64,000 bases of DNA. Source: Fratercula arctica (Eukaryota > Chordata > Aves > Charadriiformes > Alcidae). Location: positions 4,016,374 to 4,080,373 of the forward strand of contig CANTUZ010000014.1 of the NCBI GenBank assembly GCA_947846985.1, read 5' to 3'. Position numbers and translations under genes: made by a program. The notes beneath the pieces are model-generated. The model made no database searches. It was not told the DNA's origin and worked only from the letters and a program-made list of their open reading frames with translations. Shown one piece after another: positions 10,201-41,465 of the stretch (its first letter is position 1; every line of letters starts with the position of its first letter).

Positions 10201-12430
10201 GGTGGGGGGGGGGTTGGGCACCCGGACGCCTGGGTCCTCACCGCTTCCTCTCCCTTGGAGGACTGGGGGGGGGTGGGGGGGTGTCGGAAATTGGGGGCCC
10301 GGACGCCTGGGTTCCCCCTGATATGGGGGTGCAAAGAGAGTTTGGGGGTTTAAACCAAAGCGGGGGGGGGTGGTGGTGGTTTCACCCCCCCCACCCCCCC
10401 CCCAAGCATTACCCAGAATCCTCCGGGGCACCCCAAAAAACAGGAACCCGAAGGGGGGAAGGGGGGAGGAAGTGGTTGCCGGCAGGGTGGGGCCACCCGG
10501 ATGTCCCTGGGTCCCCTCTCTCATCCCCCCGCTCCCCGTGGGGCCGCGTGACCCCCCCCCCATCCCCCGCTCATTAACAGCCTCTCCTTAATTACAATTA
10601 AGCTGGGAAGGGATTAATTGCCATGGGAACCCCCCTGGAGGGGGGCGGGGGACACACCGGCGTCCCTGCTTCCCCCTGGGGCTGGGCACATTGCAGGGCC
10701 ACAGGGTCCCCAGGGCGTCCCCACAGTGTCCCCATGCCACCCCCATCCCCAGGGTGACCCCCCCTCTGGTGTGCCCAAGGTGCCCCCAACCCCAGGATGA
10801 CCCCAGGGTGACCCTGTGCCCATGCTGTCACCATCCCTGGGGTGTCCCCATGCCACCCCTATCCCTAGGGTGTCCTCATCCCTGTCCTTGAGGTGTCCCC
10901 AGGGTGTCCCCTGTCACCAAGATGTCCCTGGGCCGTCCCCCATGCCACTCCTGCACCCCTGTCACCGGGATGTCCCATGTCCCCAGGGTGTCCCCATCCC
11001 CAAGGTGTCCCCAAGATGTTCCTTTCCCCAGGCTGACTGCGAAGTGTCCCTTAATGTGTCCCCAGGGCGTCCCCGTGCCACCCCTTATCTCTTGCATCCC
11101 CATCCCCAAGGTGTCCCAGTCCCCACAGTGTCCCCATGCCACCCCTTTTCCTTGGTGTCCCCTTCCCTGGGGTATTCCCAAGGTGTCCCCATCCCCAAGG
11201 TGTCCCCATCCCCAGGATGACCCTAGGGTGTCCCCATGCCACCCCTTTTCCCTGGTGTCCCCATCCCCGATGTGTCCCCGTGCCCAGGATGACCCTCAGG
11301 TGTCCCCAGGGTGTCCCCATCCCCAAGGTGTCCCCATCCCCAGCGTGTCCCCAGGCTGTTCCCATGCCACCCCTTTCCCTAGGGGTGTCCCCATCCCCAG
11401 TGTGTCCCTGAGGTGTTCTCTTCCCCAGGGTGACCCCATGGGGTGTCCCCATGCCACCCTTTCCCAAGGGGTGTCCCCTTCCCCAGGGTGACCCCGGGGG
11501 TCTCCCCGTCTCTGTGCTGTCCCCAGTGTGTCCCTGAGGTATCCCCCCGCCACCCCTTTTCCCTGTTGTGCCCATCCCTGGGGTGTCCCCAAGCTGTCCC
11601 CATCCCCAGGATGACCCCGGGGGTGTCCCAGTCCCCACAATGTCCCATGTCCCCCCCCCCCCCAGCTGAAGATCTGGTTCAGTGAGCGGGAGCTGGAGCG
11701 CACCTTCTGCTACCCCTCGGAGGGGGCGGTGCTGGCCGCCTGGGGCCCCCCCGAAGAGCCGACCCCCCCCGGCCCCCCCTCAGCCCCCGACGAGGAGGAG
11801 GAGGAGGACGAGCCCCCCACAACGCGGGGGCTGCCGGGGGGGCTGCGAGCCCGTGCCCTGCTTGTGGGTGAGTGCCATGGGGAGGCTCCGATGGGGCCTA
11901 GATGCCTTGGTCCCCTTGGAGGGGGGGGGGCTGAGGGGGGTAATGGCGGGTCCCTGGACACTTTGGGGGGGGGGGGTTAAGGAGAGTAATGGGGGTCCCA
12001 GATACCTGGGGGGGAACTGAAGGGGGGTAATGGGGGGTCCTGGATGCCTGGGTCCCCTGGAGGGGGGCTGAGGGGGGGGAAAAGGGGGTCCCTGGACACC
12101 CTGGTGGTGGTGGGGGGGGGTGTTGAGGGGGTAATGAGGGTCCTTGGACACTTTTGAGGGGGTTGAGGGGGGTAATGAGGGTCCTTGGACACTTTTGGGG
12201 GGGTTATGGGGGGTAATGGGGGGTCCTGGATGCCTGGGTCCCCTGGAGGGGGCCTGAGCGGGGGAAAAGGGGGTCCCTGGACACCCTGGGGGGGGGGGGG
12301 GGGTTTGAGGGGGTGATGAGGGTCCTTGGACACTTTTGGGGGGGTTACGGGGGGTAATGGGGGTCCTGGATGCCTGGGTCATCACCCCCCATTTCCTCCC
12401 CCTCCCCCAGATGAGTCCTGCCGACGGTAA
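7278..12430 (+). CDS. PPP1R18: Phostensin (PP1 regulatory subunit 18), three coding exons
   Basis: Exon 1 is 7,278-9,429, exon 2 is 11,666-11,867 and exon 3 is 12,411-12,430 (DESCRR then TAA). The ATG at 7,278 opens MAVPGWKLQLLERRR and PPWKRELLERRRAK, matching the human N terminus. The C-terminal block RRSGNTITVRPRR, KKRYPTAEEIQVIGGYL and SCLAK is unmistakable. Exon 2 begins LKIWF, in place of the human KISF PP1-docking motif, followed by an acidic run and GGLRARALLV. Phostensin brings protein phosphatase 1 to actin filaments. About 400 residues in the middle are degenerate GTVEG/GTTKDLG repeats, making the protein about 790 residues against 613 in human. The frame changes by one base between about 9,064 and 9,167 (see findings); without it the first frame would stop at 9,168. 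DHX16 follows in the same direction. Confidence 0.88.
7690..8905 (+). repeat. Coding repeat array inside phostensin
   Basis: Imperfect units encode GT(V/A)EGQGT, T(H)RTVKGHGLA and TSPGTVEG-type segments. The DNA words are GGGGACAGTTGAGGG, GGTCAAGGGCCATGGG and GGGGACAACCAAGGAC. Higher-order units of about 100-120 bp are visible. The frame stays open throughout, consistent with selection on the protein. Confidence 0.85.
9640..10020. repeat. Minisatellite in PPP1R18 intron 1
   Basis: Tandem copies of CCCTTCCTGGATGTCCCTGT and CCCATCCCTGTCC words just downstream of the exon 1 donor (GTAGGG at 9,430). The rest of the intron to about 10,570 holds poly-G/C runs and four more GGACGCCTGGGTCC-type motifs. 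Confidence 0.8.
10575..10625. other. AT-rich TTAATTA island in PPP1R18 intron 1
   Basis: A short AT-rich patch in very GC-rich DNA with CTCATTAAC, CCTTAATTACAATTAAG and GGATTAATTGCC, that is several TAATTA/ATTAA homeodomain-type cores in 50 bp. It resembles the island at 52,320-52,690. Function unknown. Confidence 0.5.
10690..11640. repeat. GGTGTCCCCATCCCCA repeat tract
   Basis: Nearly 1 kb of short units built from GGTGTCCCCATCCCCA, CCAGGATGACCC and CATGCCACCCCTTTTCCC, ending at the polypyrimidine tract of PPP1R18 exon 2. Long ORFs here on both strands are by-products of the repeat. Confidence 0.85.
11880..12375. repeat. G-rich repeat in PPP1R18 intron 2
   Basis: Tandem blocks of GGGGTAATGGGGGGTCCTGG, ATGCCTGGGTCCCCTGG and GGTCCTTGGACACTTTTG, with larger units of about 140-186 bp. 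The GGATGCCTGGGTCC core is a CpG-decayed form of the dispersed motif upstream of the gene. Confidence 0.8.
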
Positions 12431-13289
12431 CCCTGGCCTCTGCCCCACGGCTGGCGGGGGGGGGGGAACCACTCTGGGACCCCCACAGCCTCCCCCCACT
12501 GGCCATGGGAGGAGGGGGGGGGCCCGACCTGCGGGACCCCCCTGGTGGGGCAGGACAGGGCTGGACACACGGACAAGGACACTCTCCCCACCAAAACTTC
12601 CCCCGGGGGGGGGACACGACACGAGGACACTGTCCCCACCATGGGGACCCAGCCACCTTCTGCCCCCCTGGAGGGGGGATTCCGGGGGCATCCCAGCTCT
12701 TCCCTCCCCATTTTGTAGCTTTTCTAGTGGCGCCAAGGGAGGGGGGGAGGGGGGGGATTATCCTTAATGAGGTTTTTTTTAGCCTAATTAAGGGCTTTTT
12801 TTAGCTGGGGGTGGGGCAACTGTGTCAGTATTGGGTCAACTGGAGCTGCCCCAGTTAGGAACTGGGCCTGGCCCAGTTACAACTAGGACAGCGGGAGGGG
12901 GCAAAGCCATGGCAGTATTAGCTGGGGGAAAAGGGGGGGGGCAAAGCTGTTTTATTAAGGGGTGGGGGCAAGGGGGTGGGGCAACGGGGGAGGGGATTTT
13001 CTGTTTGGGGTGGGAGGGGGAGGTGATTTATGGCTGTGGTGGCCCAGCGGTGAGGGGGGTGACAATGGAGGGGGACGGGCGAAGGTGAGGAGAAAGGCTC
13101 CAAAATGGCCAAGGGAGACCAAAAGGCCTCGGGAGGACAAATGGCTGACAGAGGACAGACAGAGGAGGAGGGATGGCCGGGCAGGAGTGCGAGTGGTGGT
13201 GGCTGGGGGACAGGGGGGGAGCCCCAGGGGGGCGGCTGCCATCGGCCGAGGGCTGGGAGCGGCCGAGGGGAGACAAAATGGTGGAGGGC

Positions 13290-13440
13290 AGAGCAGGCCA
13301 AAGCCTGAGGCCTGCTCCTGTTGCTATGGTGACGAAACCAGAGGCCTACTCCTGTTGCCATGGCAATGAAGCCTGGGGCCTGCTCCTGTTTCCATGGTGA
13401 CAAAGCCTGAGGCCTGCTCCTGTCGCCATGGAAATGAAGC
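13290..13440. repeat. 34-bp repeat carrying RFX X-box-like palindromes
   Basis: Four units at exactly 34-bp spacing. Each has a 14-mer resembling the RFX consensus GTTGCCATGGCAAC: GTTGCTATGGTGAC at 13,320, GTTGCCATGGCAAT at 13,354, GTTTCCATGGTGAC at 13,388 and GTCGCCATGGAAAT at 13,422. They are separated by GAAGCCTGAGGCCTGCTCCT. Confidence 0.85.
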
Positions 13441-13512
13441 CCTCAGCTTGCTCCCCTTGCCCAGGGGGCAGGCTGCGCCGCCTCTTGGCCTCACTGTACT
13501 GCGACAAGCCAC

Positions 13513-13518
13513 AATAAA
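13513..13518 (+). terminator. PPP1R18 poly(A) signal
   Basis: AATAAA in the context CCACAATAAAAAGG, with a GT-rich stretch shortly after (TGCTGTGAGCCCGGCTGGTG). It is the only canonical hexamer between PPP1R18 and the DHX16 start. Confidence 0.75.
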
Positions 13519-13619
13519 AAGGTGATCTCGGCTGCTGTGAGCCCGGCTGGTGACACCGGGGACCTGCGTAGGGAGGGGGGAGGCACCGGTGGCGTCCCTG
13601 GAAACCAAAAAAAAACCCC

Positions 13620-13793
13620 GGTTTTATATTTTGAGCCGCGCGGCTCGACGCGATATTACGGTAGAGCGGAAGCGCGCATGCGCAAGGTCCAGCGATGGGG
13701 CGGGGCTATTTGACTGCGCGTGCGCGGGGATTGGCTGAGCGCCGTGCGCGCTGCGTACGGCGGCCCGGAGGCGAAGGCGGAAGCGGAGCCGCC
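13620..13793 (+). promoter_or_regulatory. DHX16 promoter with NRF1-like sites
   Basis: CpG-rich, TATA-less housekeeping-type promoter. GCGCATGCGCA at 13,674-13,684 is a near-perfect NRF1 palindrome, CTGCGCGTGCGCG follows near 13,714, and an inverted CCAAT (ATTGG) lies at about 13,730. The ATG at 13,794 has a strong GCCGCCATGG context. Confidence 0.7.
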
Positions 13794-35359
<21,566 letters not shown>

Positions 35360-35409
35360 GCCACCTTGGGGACACTTGGGGACACTTGGGGACATCCCCC
35401 CCCCCCCCC

Positions 35410-35415
35410 AATACA
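35410..35415 (+). terminator. Possible DHX16 poly(A) signal (variant)
   Basis: AATACA about 50 bases after the DHX16 stop is the best hexamer variant on the plus strand before the convergent gene. No canonical AATAAA is present, so the site is tentative. Confidence 0.35.
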
Positions 35416-35504
35416 GCTGGTTTGGAAGATGAGTGGCTCCCTCCCCGGCTGGGGACACGGTTTGTCCCGTTTTGTCACCGCTGCGGCAGCTCCGTCCGTC
35501 TGGT

Positions 35505-35510
35505 TTTATT
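35505..35510 (-). terminator. C6orf136 homologue poly(A) signal
   Basis: Perfect AATAAA on the minus strand (CAGAATAAAACC), 55-60 bases after the C6orf136 stop codon. The 3' UTR is therefore very short and ends close to, or overlaps, the DHX16 3' UTR. Confidence 0.8.
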
Positions 35511-35564
35511 CTGTACATTAAGTTAAGGGGGGGAGGGGACACGTGGGGAGAGGGATTTGGGGAC

Positions 35565-38500
35565 TCAGGTGGCCCCCGAGGTGGCAGGAGGCTTCAAGGC
35601 GAGGTGTAAGGCTGGTCCCGGCTCGGCCAGTGCCACCGCCACTGCCGCTGCCACCAGCAGCTTCTTGTCCTCGGTCATGGCCGTGGGGGCTGGCATCAGC
35701 TGGGAGGGGTTGGGGACAATATTAGGGGAGGGGGGGGGGGCATTAAGGGACACTGTGGGGTCCCCCGGTGTCCCCTGGCCTTACCTTGTCCACGCGGTGG
35801 CAGCGGATGAGCCCCTGCGAGTTGAGGAAGAAGGTGGAGAAGGCGTCATAGGACCTGGGGGGGGGGACAGAATCAGGGGCGGGTGTGGGGACGGGGGACA
35901 CGAGGGTGGCATCCCACCCCAGGGAGCGACAGGGATGTGAGGACATGGGGGACATGGGGACACGGGGGTGGCATCCCACCCCAGGGAGCGACGGGGACGT
36001 GGGGGACGTGGGGACACGAGGGTGGCATCCCACCCCAGGGAGCGACAGGGATGTGGGGACATGGGGGTGGCATCCCACCCCAGGGAGTGACAGGGATGTG
36101 GGGACAAGGGGACACGAGGGTGGCATCCCACCCCAGGGAGTGACAGGGATGTGGGGACATGGGCGTGGCATCCCGCCCTGGGGAGCGACAGGGATGTGGG
36201 GACAAGGGGGACATGGGGACACGAGGGTGGCATCCCACCCCAGGGAGCGATGGGGACATGGGGACACGGGGGTGGCATCCCACCCCAGGGAGCGACAGGG
36301 ATGTGGGGACAAGGGGGACATGGGGACACGGGGGTGGCATCCCACCCCAGGGAGCGATGGGGACATGGGGACACGAGGGTGGCATCCCACCCCAGGGAGT
36401 GACAGGGATGTGGGGGACAAGGGGGACATGGGGACACGGGGGTGGCATCCCACCCCAGGGAGTGACAGGGATGTGGGGACAAGGGGGACATGGGGACACG
36501 GGGGTGGCATCCCACCCCAGGGAGTGACAGGGATGTGGGGGACAAGGGGGACATGGGGACACGGGGGTGGCATCCCACCCCAGGGAGCGACAGGGATGTG
36601 GGGGACAAGGGGGACATGGGGGTGGCATCCCACCCCAGGGAGCGACAGGGATGTGGGGACAAGGGGGACATGGGGACACGAGGGTGGCATCCCGCCCTGG
36701 GGAGTGACAGGGACAGGGCTACACAAGGGACATGGTGACAGAGGGGACGGGGGGCTGCAGGGCCACGGGGTGACACAAGGGGGTTACGGGGGGGGGCTGT
36801 GGAGCAGCAGCAGGTTCCGGGGTGGGAGAAGGAACCTGGCGCCAGGGGGGGGTGACAGGGGGGTGGCAGGGGAGGACAAGGGGGGGGGCAGCGGGTGACA
36901 GGGGGGTGACAGGGGGTGGCAGGGGAGGACAAGGGGGTGGCAGTGGGTGACATGGGGGTGGCAGTGGAGGACAAGGGGGTGGCGGCAGGTGACATGGGGG
37001 TGGCAGGGGAGGACAAGGGGGTGGTGGCGGGTGACAGGGGTGGCAGCAGGTGACAAGGGGGTGGCAGCGGGTGGCGGCAGGTGATGGGGTGTCAGTGGAG
37101 GACAAGGGGGTGGCAGCAGGTGACAGGGGGGTGGCAGTAGAGCACAAGGGGATGGTGGCGGGTGACGGGGGTGGCAGTAGAGGACAAGGGGGTGGTGGCG
37201 GGTGGCAGGGGGGTGACGGGGGTGGCAGTGGAGGACAAGGGGGTGGCGGCGGGTGACAGGGGTGGCAGCAGGTGGCAGTGGAGGACAGGGGGGGTGGCGG
37301 CAGGTGACAGGGGGGTGGCAGGGGGGTGGCGGCGGGTGACGGGGTGTCAGTGGAGGACAAGGGGGTGGCAGCAGGTGACAAGGGGGGTGGCAGGGGGGTG
37401 ACAAGGGGGTGGCAGTGGAGGACAAAGGGGTGACGGCAGGTGACAGGGGGGTGGCAGCGGGTGACAGGGAGGTGACAGGGGGGTGGCAGCGGGTGACAGG
37501 GAGGTGACAGGGGGGTGGTAGCGGGTGACAGGGGGGTGGCAGTAGAGGACAAGGGGGTGGCAGCAGGTGACAGGGGGGTGGCAGTGGGTGACATGGGGGT
37601 GGCAGGGGAGGACAAGAGGGTGGCAGGGGGTGACAGGGGGGTGGCGGTGGGTGGCAGGGGGGTGTCAGTGGAGGACAAGGGGGTGGCAGCGGGTGACGGG
37701 GGTGGCAGTGGAGGACAGGGGGGTGGCGGCAGGTGACAGGGGGGTGGCAGTGGGTGACATGGGGGTGGCAGGGGAGGACAAGAGGGTGGCAGGGGGTGAC
37801 AGGGGGGTGGCGGTGGGTGGCAGGGGGGTGTCAGTGGAGGACAAGGGGGTGGCAGCGGGTGACGGGGGTGGCAGTGGAGGACAAGGGGGTGGCGGCAGGT
37901 GACAGGGGGGTGGCAGTGGAGGACAAGGGGTGGTGGCGGCGGGTGACGGGGGTGGCAGTGGAGGACAAGGGGGTGGTGGCGGGTGGCAGGGGGGTGACAG
38001 GGGGGTGACGGGGGTGGCGGGGGCTGACCGCAGGAGCTGGCGCTTGTCGCGGCGGTAGAAGCGCAGGAGGCAGAGGTGCAGGGGGAGCCCCGTCAGGCGC
38101 CAGCGCGCCCGGATGCTCCAGTCCTCGGGGTGGCGCGTCAGGGCCAGCACCTCCAGCCGCAGGCTGGCGAAGTAGCCCCAGGCCACCGCCCGGCACAGGG
38201 CCACTGCCACCTGGTACATGGGCCGCCCGCTGTGGGGACACACACACACACAAGGTTGGCACGTGTCCCCTTTGTCCCCAAAGTGTCCCCCGGCGGGGGC
38301 TGGGGGGGGGGATGGCGACTCACCGGGTGTGGAGGTGGAGGAGGTGGTTGATGAACTCGACGTCGGGGGAGTAAAGGCCGTAGTCGGGGATCTTCAGGAA
38401 GAAATTGGGGAGCTGGAGGGGGGGACGGGACGGGGGGGTCAGGGGCGTGTGTGTGTTTGTCCCCGTGGGGACGTGGAGGATCCCGCAGGGGTGGGGGGGC

Positions 38501-40900
38501 GCTGACAGGGGTCAGGGTTGGTGCTGGGGGAGATTAAAGGGTTGCCCCCCCCCCCCCCGCCCGAGTCTTGTCACCCTCATCCCCATCTGGTAACCCCCAC
38601 ACCTTGTCCCCCCCCCCCAGCCTTGTCCCCCCCCCCCCCAGCCTTGTCCCCCCCCCCCAGCCTTGTCCCCCTCCCCCCAGCCTTGTCCCCCCCCCAGCCT
38701 TGTCCCCCTCCCCCCAGCCTTGTCCCCCCCCCCAGCCTTGTCACCCTTCCCCCAGCCTTGTCCCCCCCCCCAACCTTGTCCCCCCCCCCAGCCTTGTCAC
38801 CCTCCCCCCAGCCTTGTCCCCCCCCCCAGCCTTGTCACCCCCCCCAGCCTTGTCACCCTCCCCCCAACCTTGTCACCCTCCCCCCAACCTTGTCACTCCC
38901 CCACATTATCATCCACGTCCCAATCTTGTCACACCCCCCCAATCTTGCCACCCCCTCCTTCCATCTTGTCACCCCCCCATCTTTGTTGTCCCCCCTCCTT
39001 CCATCTTGTCACCCCCCCATCTTTGTTGTCCCCCCTCCTTCCATCTTGTCACCCCCCCATCTTTGTTGTCCCCCCTCCTTCCATCTTGTCACCCCCCCAT
39101 CTTTGTTGTCCCCCCCACCTTATCACCCTCTCCCCGTGTTGTCACCTCCAAACTTGTCACCCTCCCACCTTGCCACGCCTCCTCCATCTTGTCACCCCCC
39201 CCCCCTCATTTTGTCAGCCACCCCCCCCAAACTTGTCACCCTCCTCCCACCTTGTCACCCCCCCCCCACCCCCCCCAACCTTGTCACCATGTGCCCCACG
39301 GTGCCACCCCATCACCACCTATACGTGACACACCCTATAGCGGGGAGTAACAGACCCCCCCCCCCCCAAAAGCCACCCCCGATGTCACCTTATTGTCACC
39401 CTCTTGTCACCTCGTGCTGCAGCTTCTGGTGCATGACGGCCAAGTGCTCCTCCATGCTGGGGGGGGGGTGGCGGGGGGGCCCGGCGGGGGCCAGGAAGGG
39501 GGCCGGGGGGCGCAGGAGGAGGAGGAGGGAGGTGACAGGGCCATCGCGGACGGCGATGTCATCTTCCCGCTGCCCATCCACCGTGGTGATGTCACCTGCC
39601 AGCCCCTCGGGGGGGGACAAGGCGCGAAGGCGAGGCCCCCGGGCCGGGGGGGGACGGGGCAGGGCTGGGGGGCGCAGGAGAGGGGGCAGCGCAGAAATGT
39701 GGCCCCGGGTGGGCTCCAGGTCCTGGCGGGGGGAGGTAAAAGGTGCCCAAGGGGGTAGATGTAGGGGGCATTTTTGCTGTGGGGTGGGGGGGGTTTGGGC
39801 TGTGGGGCACCCCCCCGCCCCCCCCCCCCCCCCCCCCCGGGATGGCTCTGCCCCATAGGAGGATGGCTCTGCCCCATAGGAGATGAGTTGCCCCATAGGA
39901 GGATGGCTCTGCCCCATAGGGAGTGGTCTGCCCCATGAGGAACCCAGCAGGTCCCCCCCAAGAATGTAACTGCCCCATAGGAGGACGGATCTGCCCCATG
40001 GGGGGACGGAACTGCCCCATAGGAGAACGGATCTGCCCCACGGGGGGACAGATCTGCCCCATAAGAGGATGTAACTGCCCCATAGGAGGACAGATCTGCC
40101 CCATAAGAGGATGTAACTGCCCCATAGGAGGACGAATCTGCCCCATAAGAGGATGTAACTGCCCCATGGGGGGACAGATCTGCCCCATAAGAGGATGTAA
40201 CTGCCCCATGGGGGGACAGATCTGCCCCATAAGAGGATGTAACTGCCCCATAGGAGGACGGATCTGCCCCATGTGGGGACGGATCTGCCCCATAGGAGGA
40301 TGTAACTGCCCCATAGGGGGTGATCTGCCCCACGACAGGATGGATCTGTCTCGTGGGGAGGGGGGGCGGGTCTGCTCCATATGGGGATGGCTCTGCCCCA
40401 TGGAGGAATGCATGTGCCCCATAGGGGGTGACCTGCCCCACAGCGGGACAGCTCTGCCCCACGGCGCCCCCAGGGACAGCCCCGCCCCAGCAGGCTTCCC
40501 ACTCCCGCGCGATTTGCATAACCACGCCCCTTCGTGACAGCCGGGCCCGCCCACCTCATCCCTGCTTAGCGTTAACGATTTGCATAGCCCCGCCCACCCG
40601 AAAAGCAGGGTCCGCCCCCTCCACTTATATCCGCGCATATTTGCATAGCCCCGCCCACGCCAGTCTCTTCCGTGGCGTCTATTTGCATCCCCCGCAGTAT
40701 ATTTGCATATCCCCGCCCCTCCCCTCAGCGCGGCCCCGCCCCTTCCCCTCGCCCCTCACCTGAGGCCGCGCTCGGTAATGGCGGCGCGGCGGGTCCGGTC
40801 CGGCACCATCGGGCTCTGCCGGGGGCCAGGCCCGCAGCGTGGGGGCGGCGGGTCGGAGGCGGGCGGCGGCGGCAGCAGCGGCCCGGCCGTGCCGGTACAT
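35565..40900 (-). CDS. C6orf136: C6orf136 homologue (DUF2358-type protein), six exons
   Basis: Exons in transcript order: 40,760-40,900; 39,411-39,722; 38,324-38,412; 38,029-38,229; 35,785-35,854; 35,565-35,699. All phases join and the total is 315 residues plus stop, the same length as the common human isoform as I recall it. Exon 1 begins MYRHGRAAAAAAARLRP. Exon 2 ends with the conserved MEEHLAVMHQKLQHE. Exon 3 carries LPNFFLKIPDYGLYSPDVEF. Exon 4 has GYFASLRLEVLALTRHPEDW and RARWRLTGLPLHLCLLRFYR. Exon 5 has YDAFSTFFLNSQGLIRCHRV. The tail is Ala/Leu-rich. Residues 5-47, rich in Ala and Arg and lacking acids at first, resemble a mitochondrial presequence, which is inference. The biochemical function is unknown. 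Exons 4 and 5 are separated by 2.2 kb of repeats. Confidence 0.9.
35885..36715. repeat. GGTGGCATCCCACCCCAGGG minisatellite in C6orf136 intron 5
   Basis: About 14 copies of GGTGGCATCCCACCCCAGGG followed by AGYGACAGGGATGTGGGGAC and a variable AAGGGGGACATGGGGACACG block, giving units of 44-64 bp. Confidence 0.92.
36780..38025. repeat. GGGTGACAGGGGGGTGGCAG minisatellite in C6orf136 intron 5
   Basis: Second array in the same intron: GGGTGGCAGTGGAGGACAAG and GGGTGACAGGGGGGTGGC units of about 24-50 bp. A 166-bp block at about 37,562 is repeated almost perfectly at about 37,728. Confidence 0.9.
38560..39300. repeat. CAGCCTTGTCCCCCCCCC repeat in C6orf136 intron 2
   Basis: More than 20 copies of CAGCCTTGTCCCCC or CAACCTTGTCACCC with poly-C spacers of varying length, then four almost identical 54-bp copies (CTTCCATCTTGTCACCCCCC, ATCTTTGTTGTCCCCCC) at about 38,958-39,115. 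Confidence 0.9.
39840..40470. repeat. CTGCCCCATAGGAGGA minisatellite in C6orf136 intron 1
   Basis: About 25 copies of a roughly 21-bp half-unit (CTGCCCCATAGGAGGACGGA, CTGCCCCATAAGAGGATGTA) arranged as 42-bp dimers. All minus-strand frames are open through it, giving spurious GAVTSSYGAD-type ORFs. Confidence 0.92.
40500..40715. promoter_or_regulatory. Cluster of five perfect octamer motifs
   Basis: ATTTGCAT occurs at 40,512, 40,578, 40,639, 40,681 and 40,701, mostly followed by AGCCCCGCCCAC-type GC boxes. This intron 1/promoter-proximal tract of C6orf136 is otherwise very GC-rich. The octamer is the classic POU-family (OCT1/OCT2) site; binding is inferred. Confidence 0.7.
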
Positions 40901-41160
40901 GGCGGAGCCCCCCCCGGCTTCGCCGACGGCCGCGCCTCGCCTCAAGCCGGCGACCTCACTGCGCCTGCGCAGCACTCGGCGGCCGGCGCTGGCTCCGCCT
41001 CTGCCGCGTCCCAGCGCGCATGCGCGGCGGGCAGGGCAGTGTGCTGCGCATGCGCGCCTGGAGGGGGGGCGGCCGGGGAAGGTGACCCGGAGGAGGCCCA
41101 TGCGCGGTGGGCGGAGCCGGCGCCGGGTGGGATGCGCATGCGCAGCAGCTTCCCGCCAAA
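40901..41160 (-). promoter_or_regulatory. C6orf136 promoter with four NRF1-like palindromes
   Basis: CpG-rich DNA immediately upstream of the ATG. NRF1-type GCGCATGCGC (or CCTGCGC variant) occurs at 40,961-40,970, 41,016-41,025, 41,045-41,055 and 41,133-41,144. No TATA box is seen. NRF1 control would suit a gene with a mitochondrial-type N terminus. Confidence 0.7.
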
Positions 41161-41459
41161 CCCATTGATTTAGCTTCGAGCGGTGCGCGCCGCGATGGGC
41201 GGAACCAGCTCCGCGGCAGCCAATGGGAATGCGGATCTCCAGCTGGGGAGGCAGGGCTTCCCCCAAAAAGGGGCTAAGGGGCGGGGCTAATAACATGGTG
41301 GGCGTGGCCTACGGGGAGGGGCGGGGCTATGAGTATATTGGCCCTGTACAGCGCGGAGCGGGAGGCGGATCTGTGCGATGCCCCGCCCCCAGGGATGACA
41401 TCACCCCCCGCCCCTTCCACACCCACAGCAGGCGGGACCCCGCGCTCAGATTCACCGTT
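41161..41459. other. Spacer between C6orf136 promoter and ATAT1 3' end
   Basis: About 300 bases of GC-rich unique sequence with GGGGCGGGGCTAATAACATGG and GGGGCGGGGCTATGAGTA words. No conserved ORF or RNA gene is evident. Confidence 0.6.
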
Positions 41460-41465
41460 TTTATT
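41460..41465 (-). terminator. ATAT1 poly(A) signal
   Basis: Perfect AATAAA on the minus strand (TTTCAATAAAAACGG). It is the only canonical hexamer downstream of the ATAT1 coding exons and implies a 3' UTR of about 0.9 kb. Confidence 0.7.

Larger units (their letters stand above)
12431..13540 (+). other. Probable 3' UTR of PPP1R18
   Basis: From the TAA at 12,428-12,430 to just past the poly(A) hexamer there is no other convincing exon. The tract includes AT-rich TTTTTTTTAGC/TAATTAAGG words near 12,770-12,805, a CTGGGCCTGGCCCAG palindrome near 12,864, and the RFX-like array at 13,320-13,435. Confidence 0.6.
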
